Source of the DNA: Streptomyces sp. WZ-12
GTDB lineage: Bacteria > Actinomycetota > Actinomycetes > Streptomycetales > Streptomycetaceae
Direction of reading: 5' to 3'
NCBI RefSeq assembly: GCF_028898845.1
Contig: NZ_CP118574.1
Coordinates: 6,111,001 to 6,175,000 of the forward strand
DNA: 64,000 bases
Shown here: in pieces, positions 7,335-16,629 of the stretch
Position numbering within the stretch: the first letter of the stretch is position 1
Layout of the letters: every line of letters begins with the position of its first letter
Translations under genes and position numbers: made by a program
Notes under the pieces: model-generated
What the model was told of the DNA's origin: nothing
The model's database searches: none
The model's input: the letters and a program-made list of their open reading frames with translations, nothing else

Positions 7335-10082
7335 TCAGGCGTCGCCGCCGGCCTCACCCGCGTCGGCGGCCGTCACGTCCAGGAGCTGGTAGCGGTCGAG
7401 CGCCTGCTTGAGCAGCGAGCGGTCGACCTTGCCCTCCTTGGCCAGTTCGGTGAGCACCGCCAGCACGATCGACTGGGCGTCGATGTGGAAGAAGCGGCGG
7501 GCGGCACCGCGGGTGTCCGCGAAGCCGAAGCCGTCGGCGCCCAGCGACTGGTAGGTGCCCGGCACCCAGCGCGCGATCTGGTCCGGGACGGACCGCATCC
7601 AGTCCGAGACCGCGACCTTCGGGCCCTCGGCGCCCTGGAGCTTGCGCGTCACATACGGCACGCGCTGCTCCTCCTCCGGGTGGAGCAGGTTGTGGCGCTC
7701 GACCTCAACGGCCTCGCGGCGCAGCTCGTTCCAGGACGTCGCCGACCACACGTCGGCCTTGACGTTCCACTCCTCGGCGAGGATCCGCTGGGCCTCCTCG
7801 GCCCACGGCACCGCGACGCCCGAGGCGAGGATCTGGGCCCGGTGCTCGCCCTGCTCGCCCGGCTTGATCCGGTGCAGACCCTTCAGGATGCCGTCGACGT
7901 CGACGTCCTCCGGCTCGGCCGGGTGCACGATCGGCTCGTTGTAGACGGTGAGGTAGTAGAAGACGTCCTCGCCCGGCTGGCCGTCGGCGGTCTCGCCGTA
8001 CATGCGGCGCAGACCGTCCTTGACGATGTGCCCGATCTCGTAGCCGTAGGCCGGGTCATAGGCGACGCAGGCCGGGTTGGTGGAGGCCAGCAACTGGGAG
8101 TGGCCGTCGGCGTGTTGGAGGCCCTCACCGGTCAGCGTGGTGCGGCCGGCGGTCGCGCCGAGCACGAAGCCGCGCGCGAGCTGGTCGGCCATCTGCCAGA
8201 ACTGGTCGCCGGTCCGCTGGAAGCCGAACATCGAGTAGAAGACGTAGACCGGGATCAGCGGCTCGTTGTGGGTGGCGTACGCGGAGCCGGCCGCGATCAG
8301 CGACGCGGTGCAGCCGGCCTCGGTGATGCCGTCGTGCAGCATCTGACCGGTCGGCGACTCCTTGTAGGCCAGCAGCAGTTCGCGGTCGACCGACTCGTAC
8401 GCCTGGCCCAGCGGGTTGTAGATCTTGGCGGACGGGAAGAACGCGTCCATGCCGAAGGTCCGGTACTCGTCCGGGGCGATCGGCACGAAGCGCTTGCCGA
8501 TCTCCTTGTCCCGCATCAGGTCCTTCAGGATCCGGACGAACGCCATGGTCGTGGCGATCTTCTGGTGTCCCGAGCCCTTCTTGGCGGTGGCGTACGCCTT
8601 GTCGCCGGGCAGCGCCAGCGGCTTGGCGCGCACGATCCGGGTCGGCACATAGCCGCCCAGCCCCTTGCGGCGGTCGTGCATGTACTGGATTTCCTCGGAG
8701 TTCCGACCCGGGTGGTAGTACGGCGGCAGGCCGTCCTCCAGGTCCTTGTCCGGGATGGGCAGGTGCAGCCGGTCGCGGAAGCGCTTGAGGTCCTCGACCG
8801 TCAGCTTCTTCATCTGGTGCGTGGCGTTGCGGCCCTCGAAGTTGGGGCCGAGGGTCCAGCCCTTGACGGTCTGGGCCAGGATCACGGTCGGCTGACCCTT
8901 GTGGGCCTTGGCCGCCGCGTACGCCGCGAAGATCTTCCGGTGGTCGTGGCCGCCGCGACCCAGGTGCAGGATCTGGTCGTCGGTCATGTTCTCGACCATC
9001 GCCCGCAGCCGGTGGTCGTCACCGAAGAAGTGCTCGCGGATGTAGGCACCGGTCTCGGTGGCGTAGGTCTGGAACTGGCCGTCGGGGGTGCTGTTGAGCT
9101 TGTTGACCAGGATGCCGTCGCGGTCCTGCGCCAGCAGCGGGTCCCAACTCCGGTCCCACACCAGCTTGATGACGTTCCAACCGGCGCCGCGGAACTGCGA
9201 CTCCAGCTCCTGCATGATCTTGCCGTTGCCACGGACCGGTCCGTCGAGCCGCTGGAGGTTGCAGTTGACGACGAAGGTCAGGTTGTCCAGGCCCTCGCGG
9301 GCGGCGATGGACAGCTGGCCGAGCGACTCCGGCTCGTCCATCTCGCCGTCGCCGAGGAAGGCCCACACGTGCGACTTGGAGGTGTCGGCGATGCCGCGTG
9401 CCTCCATGTAGCGGTTCATCCGGGCCTGGTAGATCGCGCCGAGCGGGCCGAGGCCCATCGAGACGGTCGGGAACTCCCAGAAGTCCGGCATCAGCCGCGG
9501 GTGCGGGTAGCTGGACAGGCCGTTGGGGGCCTTGGACTTCTCCTGACGGAAGGCGTCCAACTGCGCGTCGGAGAGCCGGTCCAGCAGGTAGGCGCGGGCG
9601 TAGATGCCGGGGGAGGCGTGGCCCTGGAAGAAGATCTGGTCGCCGCCGTCGCCCTCGTCCTTGCCGCGGAAGAAGTGGTTGAAGCCCACGTCGTACAGCG
9701 AGGCGGAGGAGGCGAAGGTCGCGATGTGACCGCCGACGCCGATGCCCGGGCGCTGGGCACGGGAGACCATCACGGCGGCGTTCCACCGGGTCGCGTTGAG
9801 GACCTTGCGCTCGATCTCCTCGTTGCCCGGGAAGAAGGGCTCGTCCTTGGTCGCGATGGTGTTGACGTAGTCCGTGCTGCGCATCTCGGGCACGGCGACC
9901 CGGCGTTCACGGGCGCGCTCGATCAGGCGGAGCATGAGGTAGCGGGCGCGTTCCCGGCCTCGCTCGTCGACAGCCGCGTCGAGCGAGTCGAGCCATTCCT
10001 GGGTCTCTTCGGGATCGAAGTCCGGGACCTGGCTGGGAAGGCCGCCAATGATGATCGGGTTTCGATCGGATCCGGAAGCCAC
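7335..10082 (-). CDS. aceE: Pyruvate dehydrogenase E1 component, homodimeric type
   Basis: A 915-residue thiamine-diphosphate enzyme that decarboxylates pyruvate and passes the acetyl group to the E2 lipoyl domain in the pyruvate dehydrogenase complex. Length and sequence fit the single-chain alpha2 E1 of actinobacteria and gammaproteobacteria rather than the alpha/beta type. Visible signatures are the ThDP motif, starting [12 protein letters not shown] (about residue 245) and ending near [16 protein letters not shown], and active-site segments HGGHIATF-like [12 protein letters not shown] and [14 protein letters not shown] [16 protein letters not shown]. It is a single gene with no E2 next to it, as is usual in Streptomyces. 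It starts at GTG 10082, preceded by GAAGGAAC. It is divergent from the DUF3052 gene across a 516-bp region. Confidence 0.97.
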   Translation of the reverse strand: MASGSDRNPIIIGGLPSQVPDFDPEETQEWLDSLDAAVDERGRERARYLMLRLIERARERRVAVPEMRSTDYVNTIATKDEPFFPGNEEIERKVLNATRWNAAVMVSRAQRPGIGVGGHIATFASSASLYDVGFNHFFRGKDEGDGGDQIFFQGHASPGIYARAYLLDRLSDAQLDAFRQEKSKAPNGLSSYPHPRLMPDFWEFPTVSMGLGPLGAIYQARMNRYMEARGIADTSKSHVWAFLGDGEMDEPESLGQLSIAAREGLDNLTFVVNCNLQRLDGPVRGNGKIMQELESQFRGAGWNVIKLVWDRSWDPLLAQDRDGILVNKLNSTPDGQFQTYATETGAYIREHFFGDDHRLRAMVENMTDDQILHLGRGGHDHRKIFAAYAAAKAHKGQPTVILAQTVKGWTLGPNFEGRNATHQMKKLTVEDLKRFRDRLHLPIPDKDLEDGLPPYYHPGRNSEEIQYMHDRRKGLGGYVPTRIVRAKPLALPGDKAYATAKKGSGHQKIATTMAFVRILKDLMRDKEIGKRFVPIAPDEYRTFGMDAFFPSAKIYNPLGQAYESVDRELLLAYKESPTGQMLHDGITEAGCTASLIAAGSAYATHNEPLIPVYVFYSMFGFQRTGDQFWQMADQLARGFVLGATAGRTTLTGEGLQHADGHSQLLASTNPACVAYDPAYGYEIGHIVKDGLRRMYGETADGQPGEDVFYYLTVYNEPIVHPAEPEDVDVDGILKGLHRIKPGEQGEHRAQILASGVAVPWAEEAQRILAEEWNVKADVWSATSWNELRREAVEVERHNLLHPEEEQRVPYVTRKLQGAEGPKVAVSDWMRSVPDQIARWVPGTYQSLGADGFGFADTRGAARRFFHIDAQSIVLAVLTELAKEGKVDRSLLKQALDRYQLLDVTAADAGEAGGDA

Positions 10083-10598
10083 GCTGTTCCTTCGTGTTCG
10101 GTTCGTGTCGTGCTCTGCCTGCTATTGCCGCTGCGCACGGGAACGAATGCGGGTTATGCCTTGTGTCGCGCCGTCTTCCATCGTGTACCGAGCCACTGGG
10201 ATACGTCACCTCTACCGATGGGTAACCACCCGCTGAGAGATGGCGCTGAAAGGGCCGACTCTGTGGTCGGCCAAATCGCAACCTTACGCCCATCTGCGAA
10301 CGCGCCGGCGTGCGGTCGGACGGCTTCCGGCGGCGGGGTCGAGACGCTCCGATACCCTGCGCGGGGGCTATTCCTTCCCCCCTACCCCATATACCCGGCA
10401 CAATGCTGTGGTGCGTATCACTTCATGGTGTCCTGATGGGGGCGGGGCGGCGGTCGCAGGCCCGTCGATCGTCACCGTTTCGGCGGTCTCGATAGCCGGG
10501 TACTTGCGCGATCCGCCCGGCACGTGTGGACTACGCCCAATGCTCCGCGCACGCGCGGAGTCCCTGAGTACTTTCCGAAACATGACAGGAGGCAATCC
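10083..10598. other. Divergent promoter region of aceE and the DUF3052 gene
   Basis: A 516-bp gap between two genes read away from each other. No gene is supported. A small perfect hairpin (7-bp arms 10543-10549 and 10554-10560, loop CACG) lies in the leader of the DUF3052 gene. The segment near 10386-10403 (CATATACCC) is relatively AT-rich and may contain a promoter. Confidence 0.5.
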
Positions 10599-11021
10599 GT
10601 GAGCGCGACCGCGGACCACGCGGAGGAGCGGACCAACCCTGCGACCAAGCTGGGGTTCGAGCCCGGACAGGTGGTCCAGGAGATCGGCTACGACGACGAC
10701 GTCGAGCAGGAGCTCCGCGAAGGCATCGAGGCCATCATCGGCCAGGAACTTGAGGACGAGGATTACGACGACGTCGCTGATGTCGTCCTCCTGTGGTTCC
10801 GGGACGACGACGGCGACCTCACGGACGCGCTGGTGGACGCCATCGGTCTGATCGACGAAGGCGGCCAGATCTGGCTGCTGACGCCCAAGACCGGTCGCGA
10901 CGGCTACATCGAGCCGAGCGACATCAACGAGGCTGCACAGACCTCGGGTCTGTCCCAGACTCGGAGCATCAACGCGGGCAAGGACTGGACCGGCAGCCGG
11001 CTGATCTCGCCCAAGCGCTGA
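10599..11021 (+). CDS. DUF3052 family protein
   Basis: A 140-residue acidic cytoplasmic protein of the actinobacterial DUF3052 family. The conserved centre is NPATKLGFEPGQVVQEIGYD and DEDYDDVADVVLLWFRDDDG, followed by DALVDAIGLI and WLLTPKTGRDGYIEPSDI and the ending AQTSGLSQTRSIN. No enzymatic residues are known. The position next to aceE and an AhpE-like peroxiredoxin is a gene order I recall from other Streptomyces, so a link to central or redox metabolism is possible but unproved. GTG 10599 is chosen because AGGAGG sits seven bases upstream. The longer frame from 10524 has no ribosome site. A terminator follows directly. Confidence 0.9.
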   Translation: MSATADHAEERTNPATKLGFEPGQVVQEIGYDDDVEQELREGIEAIIGQELEDEDYDDVADVVLLWFRDDDGDLTDALVDAIGLIDEGGQIWLLTPKTGRDGYIEPSDINEAAQTSGLSQTRSINAGKDWTGSRLISPKR

Positions 11022-11040
11022 CCGCGCCACCGACGTCCCT

Positions 11041-11080
11041 CGTCGAGCCCCCTCCGGCCGCCGCCGGAGGGGGCTCGACG
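11041..11080 (+). terminator. Stem-loop terminator after the DUF3052 gene
   Basis: A perfect 18-bp stem (11041-11058 with 11063-11080) and four-base loop begin 20 bases after the stop codon. Confidence 0.9.
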
Positions 11081-11168
11081 CAGTTCAGACGGGGTGCGCG
11101 GGCCGTTTGGGCGGGCGCGTAGGGTGGTCGCGTCCAGTTGGTCAGTGACGCGGAAGGACGCAAGGCCC

Positions 11169-11627
11169 ATGGCGATCGAGGTCGGCACCAAGGCTCCGGA
11201 TTTCGAGCTCAAGAACCAGCACGGCGAGCTGGTCCGGCTCTCCGACTTCCGCAGTGCGAAGAACGTCGTCCTGCTCTTCTACCCGTTCGCCTTCACCGGC
11301 GTGTGCACCGGTGAGCTGTGCGCGCTCCGCGACGCACTGCCCAAGTTCGTCAACGACGACGTGCAGTTGCTGGCGGTCTCCAACGACTCGCCGTTCTCGC
11401 TGCGGATCTTCGCCGAGCAGGAGGGGCTGACCTACCCGCTGCTGTCGGACTTCTGGCCGCACGGCGAGGCGTCCAGGGCGTACGGCGTCTTCGACGACGA
11501 GAAGGGCTGCGCGGTCCGCGGCACCTTCGTCATCGACAAGGAGGGCGTGGTGCGCTGGACGGTCGTCAACGGCCTGCCGGACGCCCGCGACCTGAACGAC
11601 TACGTCAGGGCGCTGGAAGCCCTCTAG
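11169..11627 (+). CDS. AhpE-like peroxiredoxin
   Basis: A 152-residue thiol peroxidase that reduces hydroperoxides, cytoplasmic. The family core is complete: VGTKAPDFELKNQHG at the start, then FYPFAFTGVCTGELC with the peroxidatic Cys46 preceded by the conserved Pro and Thr, and a second Cys at 51. The spacing resembles mycobacterial AhpE, a 1-Cys type, more than classical BCP. The later FVIDKEGVVRW strand is also typical. Reducing partner is unknown. ATG 11169 has GGAAGGACG upstream. The gene stands between DUF3052 and two terD genes, suggesting a stress-defence neighbourhood. Confidence 0.92.
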   Translation: MAIEVGTKAPDFELKNQHGELVRLSDFRSAKNVVLLFYPFAFTGVCTGELCALRDALPKFVNDDVQLLAVSNDSPFSLRIFAEQEGLTYPLLSDFWPHGEASRAYGVFDDEKGCAVRGTFVIDKEGVVRWTVVNGLPDARDLNDYVRALEAL

Positions 11628-11788
11628 GTGCGGCGGGGTGGTGCGTGGCGGTTCGACGGACGTGCGTGCGGGATCCGTTCGCGATATCTGCGCCCGGCGG
11701 GAACCCGTCACTAGGATCGGTTCGTTGATCCGATGCCATGCACGATGGGGGCGCACAGCACGTACCCCTCGAATTCACGGGAGGACTC

Positions 11789-12364
11789 GTGGGAGTCAGC
11801 CTCAGCAAGGGCGGCAACGTCTCGCTGACGAAGGAAGCCCCCAATCTGACCGCCATCCTCGTCGGTCTGGGCTGGGACGCGCGTACCACCACCGGTACCG
11901 ACTTCGACCTGGACGCCAGCGCCCTGTTGACGAACGACCAGGGCAAGGTCGACAACGACCTCAACTTCGTCTTCTTCAACAACCTCAAGAGCCCGTGCGG
12001 TGCGGTCGAGCACACCGGCGACAACCTCACCGGTGAGGGCGAGGGCGACGACGAGGCGATCAAGGTGAACCTCGCCGGCGTTCCCGCCGACGTCCACAAG
12101 ATCGTGTTCCCGGTGTCGATCTACGACGCCGAGACCCGTCAGCAGAGCTTCGGCCAGGTCCGCAACGCCTACATCCGCGTGGTCAACCAGGCCGACGGCA
12201 AGGAGCTGGCGCGCTACGACCTCAGCGAGGACGCCTCGACCGAGACCGCCATGGTCTTCGGCGAGCTGTACCGCAACGGCGCGGAGTGGAAGTTCCGTGC
12301 CATCGGCCAGGGTTACGCCTCCGGCCTGCGCGGCATCGCGCAGGACTTCGGCGTCAACGTCTGA
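11789..12364 (+). CDS. terD: TerD-family tellurium/stress resistance protein (first copy)
   Basis: A 191-residue TerD-domain protein. The family hallmark acidic, calcium-binding loops are present: [22 protein letters not shown] near residues 30-50, and [16 protein letters not shown] near 85-100. The central strands [11 protein letters not shown] and [19 protein letters not shown] and the ending [17 protein letters not shown] are as in the Streptomyces copies. TerD proteins act with TerC membrane partners in resistance to tellurite, phage and stress, and in differentiation. Starts at GTG 11789 with GGGAGGA six bases upstream. It is followed by a close paralogue at 12481, clearly a tandem duplication. 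Confidence 0.95.
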   Translation: MGVSLSKGGNVSLTKEAPNLTAILVGLGWDARTTTGTDFDLDASALLTNDQGKVDNDLNFVFFNNLKSPCGAVEHTGDNLTGEGEGDDEAIKVNLAGVPADVHKIVFPVSIYDAETRQQSFGQVRNAYIRVVNQADGKELARYDLSEDASTETAMVFGELYRNGAEWKFRAIGQGYASGLRGIAQDFGVNV

Positions 12365-12383
12365 CCGCACGCGCGACTCGCGT

Positions 12384-12422
12384 CCGGCGCCGTACGCCCC
12401 CGTCCGGGGAGTGCGGCGCCGG
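12384..12422 (+). terminator. Hairpin between the two terD genes
   Basis: Nine-base arms CCGGCGCCG (12384-12392) and CGGCGCCGG (12414-12422) enclose a 21-nt loop that can itself fold. It may attenuate read-through from the first to the second terD or stabilise the upstream mRNA end. Confidence 0.5.
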
Positions 12423-12480
12423 GCGCGTTTGGCGGGGCGCCGGTGGTGCCCCGCACCGACACCGGGGAGGAAACCACACC

Positions 12481-13056
12481 ATGAGCGTCACGCTCGCCAA
12501 GGGGGGCAACGTCTCCCTGTCCAAGGCCGCGCCGAACCTCACGCAGATCACCGTCGGCCTCGGCTGGGACGCGCGCTCCACCACGGGCGCACCGTTCGAC
12601 CTCGACGCCAGCGCGCTGCTGTGCGGGTCCGGACGGGTGCTGGGCGACGAGTACTTCGTCTTCTACAACAACCTCAAGAGCCCGGAGGGGTCCGTCGAGC
12701 ACACCGGTGACAACCTCACCGGCGACGGCGAGGGCGACGACGAGACGATCCTGATCGACCTCACCCAGGTCCCCGAGCAGGTGGACGCGATCGTCTTCCC
12801 GGTCTCGATCCACGAGGCCGATCTGCGCGGCCAGAGCTTCGGTCAGGTCAGCAACGCCTTCATCCGGGTCGTCAACCAGGCCGACGGCGGCGAGCTCGCC
12901 CGCTACGACCTCAGCGAGGACGCCGCCGGCGAGACCGCGATGATCTTCGGTGAGGTCTACCGCCGCAACGGCGAGTGGAAGTTCCGCGCCGTGGGCCAGG
13001 GTTACGCCTCCGGTCTGCGCGGCATCGCCCTGGACTTCGGGGTCAATGTGGAGTGA
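12481..13056 (+). CDS. terD: TerD-family tellurium/stress resistance protein (second copy)
   Basis: A 191-residue paralogue of the preceding protein, same length and nearly the same motif set: [58 protein letters not shown]. The acidic calcium ligands are kept in both copies, so neither looks degenerate. Differences concentrate in residues 45-60 ([14 protein letters not shown] versus [15 protein letters not shown]) and 100-125. ATG 12481 has GGGGAGGAAA upstream. It probably forms mixed or separate complexes beneath the membrane with the DUF475 protein encoded next. Confidence 0.95.
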   Translation: MSVTLAKGGNVSLSKAAPNLTQITVGLGWDARSTTGAPFDLDASALLCGSGRVLGDEYFVFYNNLKSPEGSVEHTGDNLTGDGEGDDETILIDLTQVPEQVDAIVFPVSIHEADLRGQSFGQVSNAFIRVVNQADGGELARYDLSEDAAGETAMIFGEVYRRNGEWKFRAVGQGYASGLRGIALDFGVNVE

Positions 13057-13143
13057 ACGCGGTGCTCCCGATGTCGTCCCCCGCGCATCCGGACCCGGCG
13101 CGGGGGGTACCACGGAGCTGACCGGGCACGGACCTGCGGTTCT

Positions 13144-13177
13144 CCGGCCGGGCGGGGGCCGACCGCCCCGGCCGGGG
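13144..13177 (+). terminator. Imperfect GC hairpin after the second terD gene
   Basis: Arms CCGGCCGGGCGG-like (from 13144) and CCGCCCCGGCCGG (to 13177) can pair with one bulge. It lies between the second terD and the DUF475 gene and could end the terD transcript. Confidence 0.45.
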
Positions 13178-13265
13178 GAGGGGAGCTCTAGACTTCGGTC
13201 AATGTTTCGCAAAGCGCCGCGCACTGGGCGCGGGGGACCCTCACAGCGAAGGATTGGGTAGGGCA

Positions 13266-14399
13266 GTGCTCCTGAAAACGTTTGGCTGGTCGTTCGCCAT
13301 CACGGTGCTCGGCCTCGGCCTGGCGGGCGTTCTCTGGGGGTGGCAGGGCCTCGCGGTCGTGGGGATCCTCTCCATCCTGGAGATCTCGCTCTCGTTCGAC
13401 AACGCGGTCATCAACGCAGGCATCCTGCGCAAGATGAACGCCTTCTGGCAGAAGATCTTCCTCACCATCGGCATCCTCGTCGCGGTGTTCGGCATGCGGC
13501 TGGTCTTCCCGGTCGTCATCGTCGCGGTCACCGCGAAGATGGGGCCCGTTGAGGCGGTCCAACTCGCCATCAACGACAAGGCGCACTACCAGGAACTGGT
13601 GACCAGCGCCCACCCGGCCATCGCGGCCTTCGGTGGCATCTTCCTGCTGATGATCTTCCTCGACTTCCTCTTCGAGGGCCGCGAGCACACCTGGCTGTCG
13701 TGGATCGAGAAGCCGCTCGCCCGGATCGGCAAGCTGGACACCCTCTCGATCATCGTCGCCCTGGCCGCCCTGCTGGTCAGCGCCCTGACGGTGGCGCCGC
13801 ACGCGGCGCACGGCGGCGGGGACAAGACCGTCACGGTCCTCTTGGCAGGCATCGCGGGCCTGATCACCTATCTCGTCGTCGGCGGCGTCTCGGGCTACTT
13901 CGAGGGCCGCCTGGAGGACGACGAGACGGACGATGAGGACGGCGCGGAGCGGGCCGCGGTGGCCAAGAAGGGCGGCGGCTCCGTGGTGGGGCTGGCCGGC
14001 AAGGCGGCGTTCTTCATGTTCCTCTACCTGGAGGTCATCGACGCCTCGTTCTCCTTCGACGGCGTCATCGGCGCGTTCGCCATCACCAACGACATCTTCG
14101 AGATGGCGCTGGGCCTGGGCATCGGCGCGATGTACATCCGCTCGTTGACCGTCTTCCTGGTCCGCAAGGGGACGTTGGACGACTACGTCTACCTGGAGCA
14201 CGGTGCGCACTACGCGATCGGCGCGCTGGGCGTCATCCTGCTCGTCACCATCCGGTACGAGGTCAACGAGGTCATCACCGGCCTGGTCGGTGTGGTGCTG
14301 ATCGCGCTCTCCTTCGGCTCCTCGGTGCTGCGCAACCGGCGCGAGGGCAGGCCCGGACAGGACGTCCCGGCGCACCCGGAAGTGACGTCCCGAGTGTGA
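13266..14399 (+). CDS. DUF475 (TerC-superfamily) integral membrane protein
   Basis: A 377-residue polytopic membrane protein of the DUF475 branch of the TerC superfamily. Eight to nine hydrophobic helices are visible. The family signatures are ILEISLSFDNAVINAGILRKM near residue 40-60 and its repeat LEVIDASFSFDGVIGAFAIT near 255-275; the acidic residues in these helices are thought to bind metal. An acidic loop (EDDETDDEDGAE) separates the halves. TerC-like proteins are the membrane partner of TerD. GTG 13266 is taken as the start because a GGGTAGGG site lies just upstream; TTG 13254 is an alternative adding four residues. A 13-bp hairpin follows. Confidence 0.9.
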   Translation: MLLKTFGWSFAITVLGLGLAGVLWGWQGLAVVGILSILEISLSFDNAVINAGILRKMNAFWQKIFLTIGILVAVFGMRLVFPVVIVAVTAKMGPVEAVQLAINDKAHYQELVTSAHPAIAAFGGIFLLMIFLDFLFEGREHTWLSWIEKPLARIGKLDTLSIIVALAALLVSALTVAPHAAHGGGDKTVTVLLAGIAGLITYLVVGGVSGYFEGRLEDDETDDEDGAERAAVAKKGGGSVVGLAGKAAFFMFLYLEVIDASFSFDGVIGAFAITNDIFEMALGLGIGAMYIRSLTVFLVRKGTLDDYVYLEHGAHYAIGALGVILLVTIRYEVNEVITGLVGVVLIALSFGSSVLRNRREGRPGQDVPAHPEVTSRV

Positions 14400-14424
14400 C
14401 CGGCCTCTGAATGAGGAACGCTTT

Positions 14425-14467
14425 CTGCGGGGCGGCCACGGGGACACACCCAACGGCCGCCCCGCAG
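14425..14467 (+). terminator. Hairpin after the DUF475 gene
   Basis: A perfect 13-bp stem (14425-14437 with 14455-14467) and a 17-nt loop begin 26 bases past the stop. It ends six bases before the first possible start of the next gene, so either read-through occurs or that gene starts further in. Confidence 0.7.
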
Positions 14468-14472
14468 GGTTT

Positions 14473-15237
14473 ATGGGCCACAACGATGGGGTGGGCAAGG
14501 TGTCGTTCCTGGGGAACTTGTGGCGCGGCAATGCGCCGCAGTTCGACGGCGGTGGCGCGTCGTACGTCGTCGAGCTGACGAAGCGGAATCCGGTCGTCTC
14601 ACTGACGAAGCAGGGGGCGGCCGCCGGGCATCTGCGGGTCAACCTGAGCTGGCAGATGCGCACTTCGGACTTCGGTGAGCGCGCCGGGCAGCGCTCCGGG
14701 AGCCTGCTGCGCAATCCCGGCCGGCTGTTCCGGCCCGAGGTCGTCCAGGCGCAGGGCCAGGCCGTGGTCAACGTCGACCTGGACCTGGCCTGCATGTACG
14801 AGCTGAAGGACGGCTCCAAGGGCGTGGTGCAGCCGCTGGGCAACTTCCTCGGCGACCTCAACGCCCCGCCGTTCGTCAAGCTCAGCGGCGACGACCGGTT
14901 CGGCTCCGGTTCCGGCGAGACGCTCTACGTCAATCTCGACCACCGGGACGAGATCAAGCGGATGTTGATCTTCGTCTACATCTACGACGGCACCCCGGCG
15001 TTCGACCGCACGCACGCGGTGGTGACCCTCTACCCGAGCACCGGCCCGCGGGTCGAGGTCAAGTTGGACGAGCGGGCGCCGCAGGCCCGGTCCTGCGCCA
15101 TCTTCATGCTGGAGAACGGCAAGGACGGCCTGACGGTGCGGCGCGAGGTGAAGTACGTCTACGGCTTCCAGGCCGAGCTCGACCGGCTCTACGGCTGGGG
15201 GCTCCAGTGGGGCCGGGGCTACAAGTCGCAGGTCTGA
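14473..15237 (+). CDS. TerD-superfamily protein with a distinct long form
   Basis: Up to 254 residues, cytoplasmic. The protein belongs to the divergent TerD/TerA-like branch: LTKRNPVVSLTKQGAAAGHL, VNLSWQMRT, VNVDLDLACMYELKDGSKGV (the equivalent of the DLDAS metal loop), FVKLSGDDRFG and MLIFVYIYDG. It ends with a KYVYGFQAELDRLYGWGLQW segment not found in standard TerD. Start is uncertain: ATG 14473 directly abuts the preceding hairpin, while GTG 14491 and GTG 14500 (VSFLGNLWRGN) are also in frame. It is likely part of the same stress complex as the two TerD proteins and DUF475. Confidence 0.85.
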   Translation: MGHNDGVGKVSFLGNLWRGNAPQFDGGGASYVVELTKRNPVVSLTKQGAAAGHLRVNLSWQMRTSDFGERAGQRSGSLLRNPGRLFRPEVVQAQGQAVVNVDLDLACMYELKDGSKGVVQPLGNFLGDLNAPPFVKLSGDDRFGSGSGETLYVNLDHRDEIKRMLIFVYIYDGTPAFDRTHAVVTLYPSTGPRVEVKLDERAPQARSCAIFMLENGKDGLTVRREVKYVYGFQAELDRLYGWGLQWGRGYKSQV

Positions 15238-15282
15238 GCCGGGACTTCACGGCCGGCCCGCGCGCGGCGGGCGGCTGACGGA

Positions 15283-15335
15283 CGGGGCGGCCGGGCCGCG
15301 GGGACGCGCGAGGCTCCCCTGGCCCGGCCGCCCCG
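15283..15335. terminator. Bidirectional terminator between two converging terD-family genes
   Basis: A 15-bp stem (15283-15297 with 15321-15335) lies in the 104-bp gap between convergent genes. Confidence 0.8.
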
Positions 15336-15341
15336 CGTGCG

Positions 15342-16424
15342 TCAGCGGCGCTGGAACTGCGGCCCCTGGGGCGGCAGGACGAACGACGGGTCGGGGGCGA
15401 ACGGCTGCGGCTGGGGCGGCGCCGGGTAGCCATAGGCGGGGACGGGCGGCTGCTGGGGCGGGTAGAGGGGCTGCGGCGGCGGGCCCGGGTAGCCGGCCGG
15501 TGGCTGGGACGGCGGGGGCGGGATGGTGGCCGGGTAGCCGTAGCCGCCGGTGGGCGCGGGCGGCAGCGGGGCGGCCGAGAACGGCTCCGGCATCCGGTCC
15601 GGGACGTGCTGGGTGACCGCCTCCGGGTCCGTGCGCGCACCGCCGGCCGGCGGTGCGCCGGCCTCCTCGGGCCAGGCGCCGGGCGGCGGCGAGACCGGGC
15701 CGGCCGGCGCGGGGCCGGCCGGGGCACCGTCCGCGGGGCGTTCGACCGCCGCGGTGGGGTCCGGCGGCTGCGCGGCGGACGCCTCAGGGGAGGGGGCCTC
15801 GGCGGCCGACGGGGCGGGGGCGGGCCGCTCGTCGTGGGCCGGGTCGGTACCGCCGGCCCCGTTCGTCTCACCGGCCCCGTCCGTGTCGTCCACCGAGATG
15901 CCGAACTCCGTTGCCAGGCCGACCAGTCCGCTCTCGTAGCCCTGCCCCAGGGCGCGGAACTTCCAGCCGTCGCCGCGCCGGTAGAGCTCCCCGCAGATCA
16001 GTGCGGTCTCCTCGCCCGTGTCGGGCACCACGTCGAAGACCGCGAGCGGCTCCGCGCCGTCCGCCGCCGCGTCGTAGAGCAGCACCCGTAGATCGCGCAC
16101 CCCGGCGAACGGGCCGCCGTCGGAGGAGGCGGCGAGCACCAGCCGCGCCACCGACGCGTCGAGCGGCGTCAGTTCCGCCTCGATGGTGTCGGTCAGGGCG
16201 TCGGACAGCCGGGTCTTGGGCAGGTGCCGGACCAGGCCGCTGGGGTGCCGCGGCTGGTTGTAGAAGACGAAGTCCTCGTCGGAGCGCACGCGTCCGTCCG
16301 GCCCCACCAGCAGGGCCGAGGCGTCGACGTCCGGGACGCCGGCGCCCGGCGTCCAGCGCAGCACGGCCCGGACGGCCGTGGCGTTCAGGGGTACGTTCGA
16401 CCCTTTCAGCATCGCGTGCGTCAT
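15342..16424 (-). CDS. TerD-domain protein with long Pro-rich C-terminal tail
   Basis: A 360-residue protein. Residues 1-180 are a TerD domain ([73 protein letters not shown]). From about residue 185 it turns into an acidic and Ala/Pro-rich linker, then a tail rich in Pro, Gly and Tyr ([19 protein letters not shown] type repeats) to the C-terminus. Such tails are disordered and often bind SH3-like, WW-like or coat proteins, so this copy may be an adaptor that anchors the Ter complex. The N-terminal domain lacks the second GDNLTG acidic loop of the short copies. ATG 16424 has AGGCAGGAT upstream; the longer frame has none. It faces away from the CitE-like gene. Confidence 0.88.
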   Translation of the reverse strand: MTHAMLKGSNVPLNATAVRAVLRWTPGAGVPDVDASALLVGPDGRVRSDEDFVFYNQPRHPSGLVRHLPKTRLSDALTDTIEAELTPLDASVARLVLAASSDGGPFAGVRDLRVLLYDAAADGAEPLAVFDVVPDTGEETALICGELYRRGDGWKFRALGQGYESGLVGLATEFGISVDDTDGAGETNGAGGTDPAHDERPAPAPSAAEAPSPEASAAQPPDPTAAVERPADGAPAGPAPAGPVSPPPGAWPEEAGAPPAGGARTDPEAVTQHVPDRMPEPFSAAPLPPAPTGGYGYPATIPPPPSQPPAGYPGPPPQPLYPPQQPPVPAYGYPAPPQPQPFAPDPSFVLPPQGPQFQRR

Positions 16425-16629
16425 GCCGCAATCCTGCCTTCCCGCCGGTGGCGGCCACAACGCGGGGGCCGGGCGTCACGCTTCCCCGATGTCCCTCGGC
16501 CCCCCGGTGTCACGGGGATTTCGGGCCGACGGGAACTTTCGAGCCCCCCACGCACGTACGATTACCGGCTGGATCCAGACAGCGGAACGCGGCGGGGGCG
16601 CCCGAGTGCCGCTTGATACGGGGAGTTGT

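Noticed and set aside
7224..10436. Very long plus-strand open frame opposite aceE
   Set aside because: Composition is that of the antisense frame of a GC-rich gene (Val/Leu/Gly/Asp/Arg-rich), with no recognisable domain; aceE on the other strand is certain.
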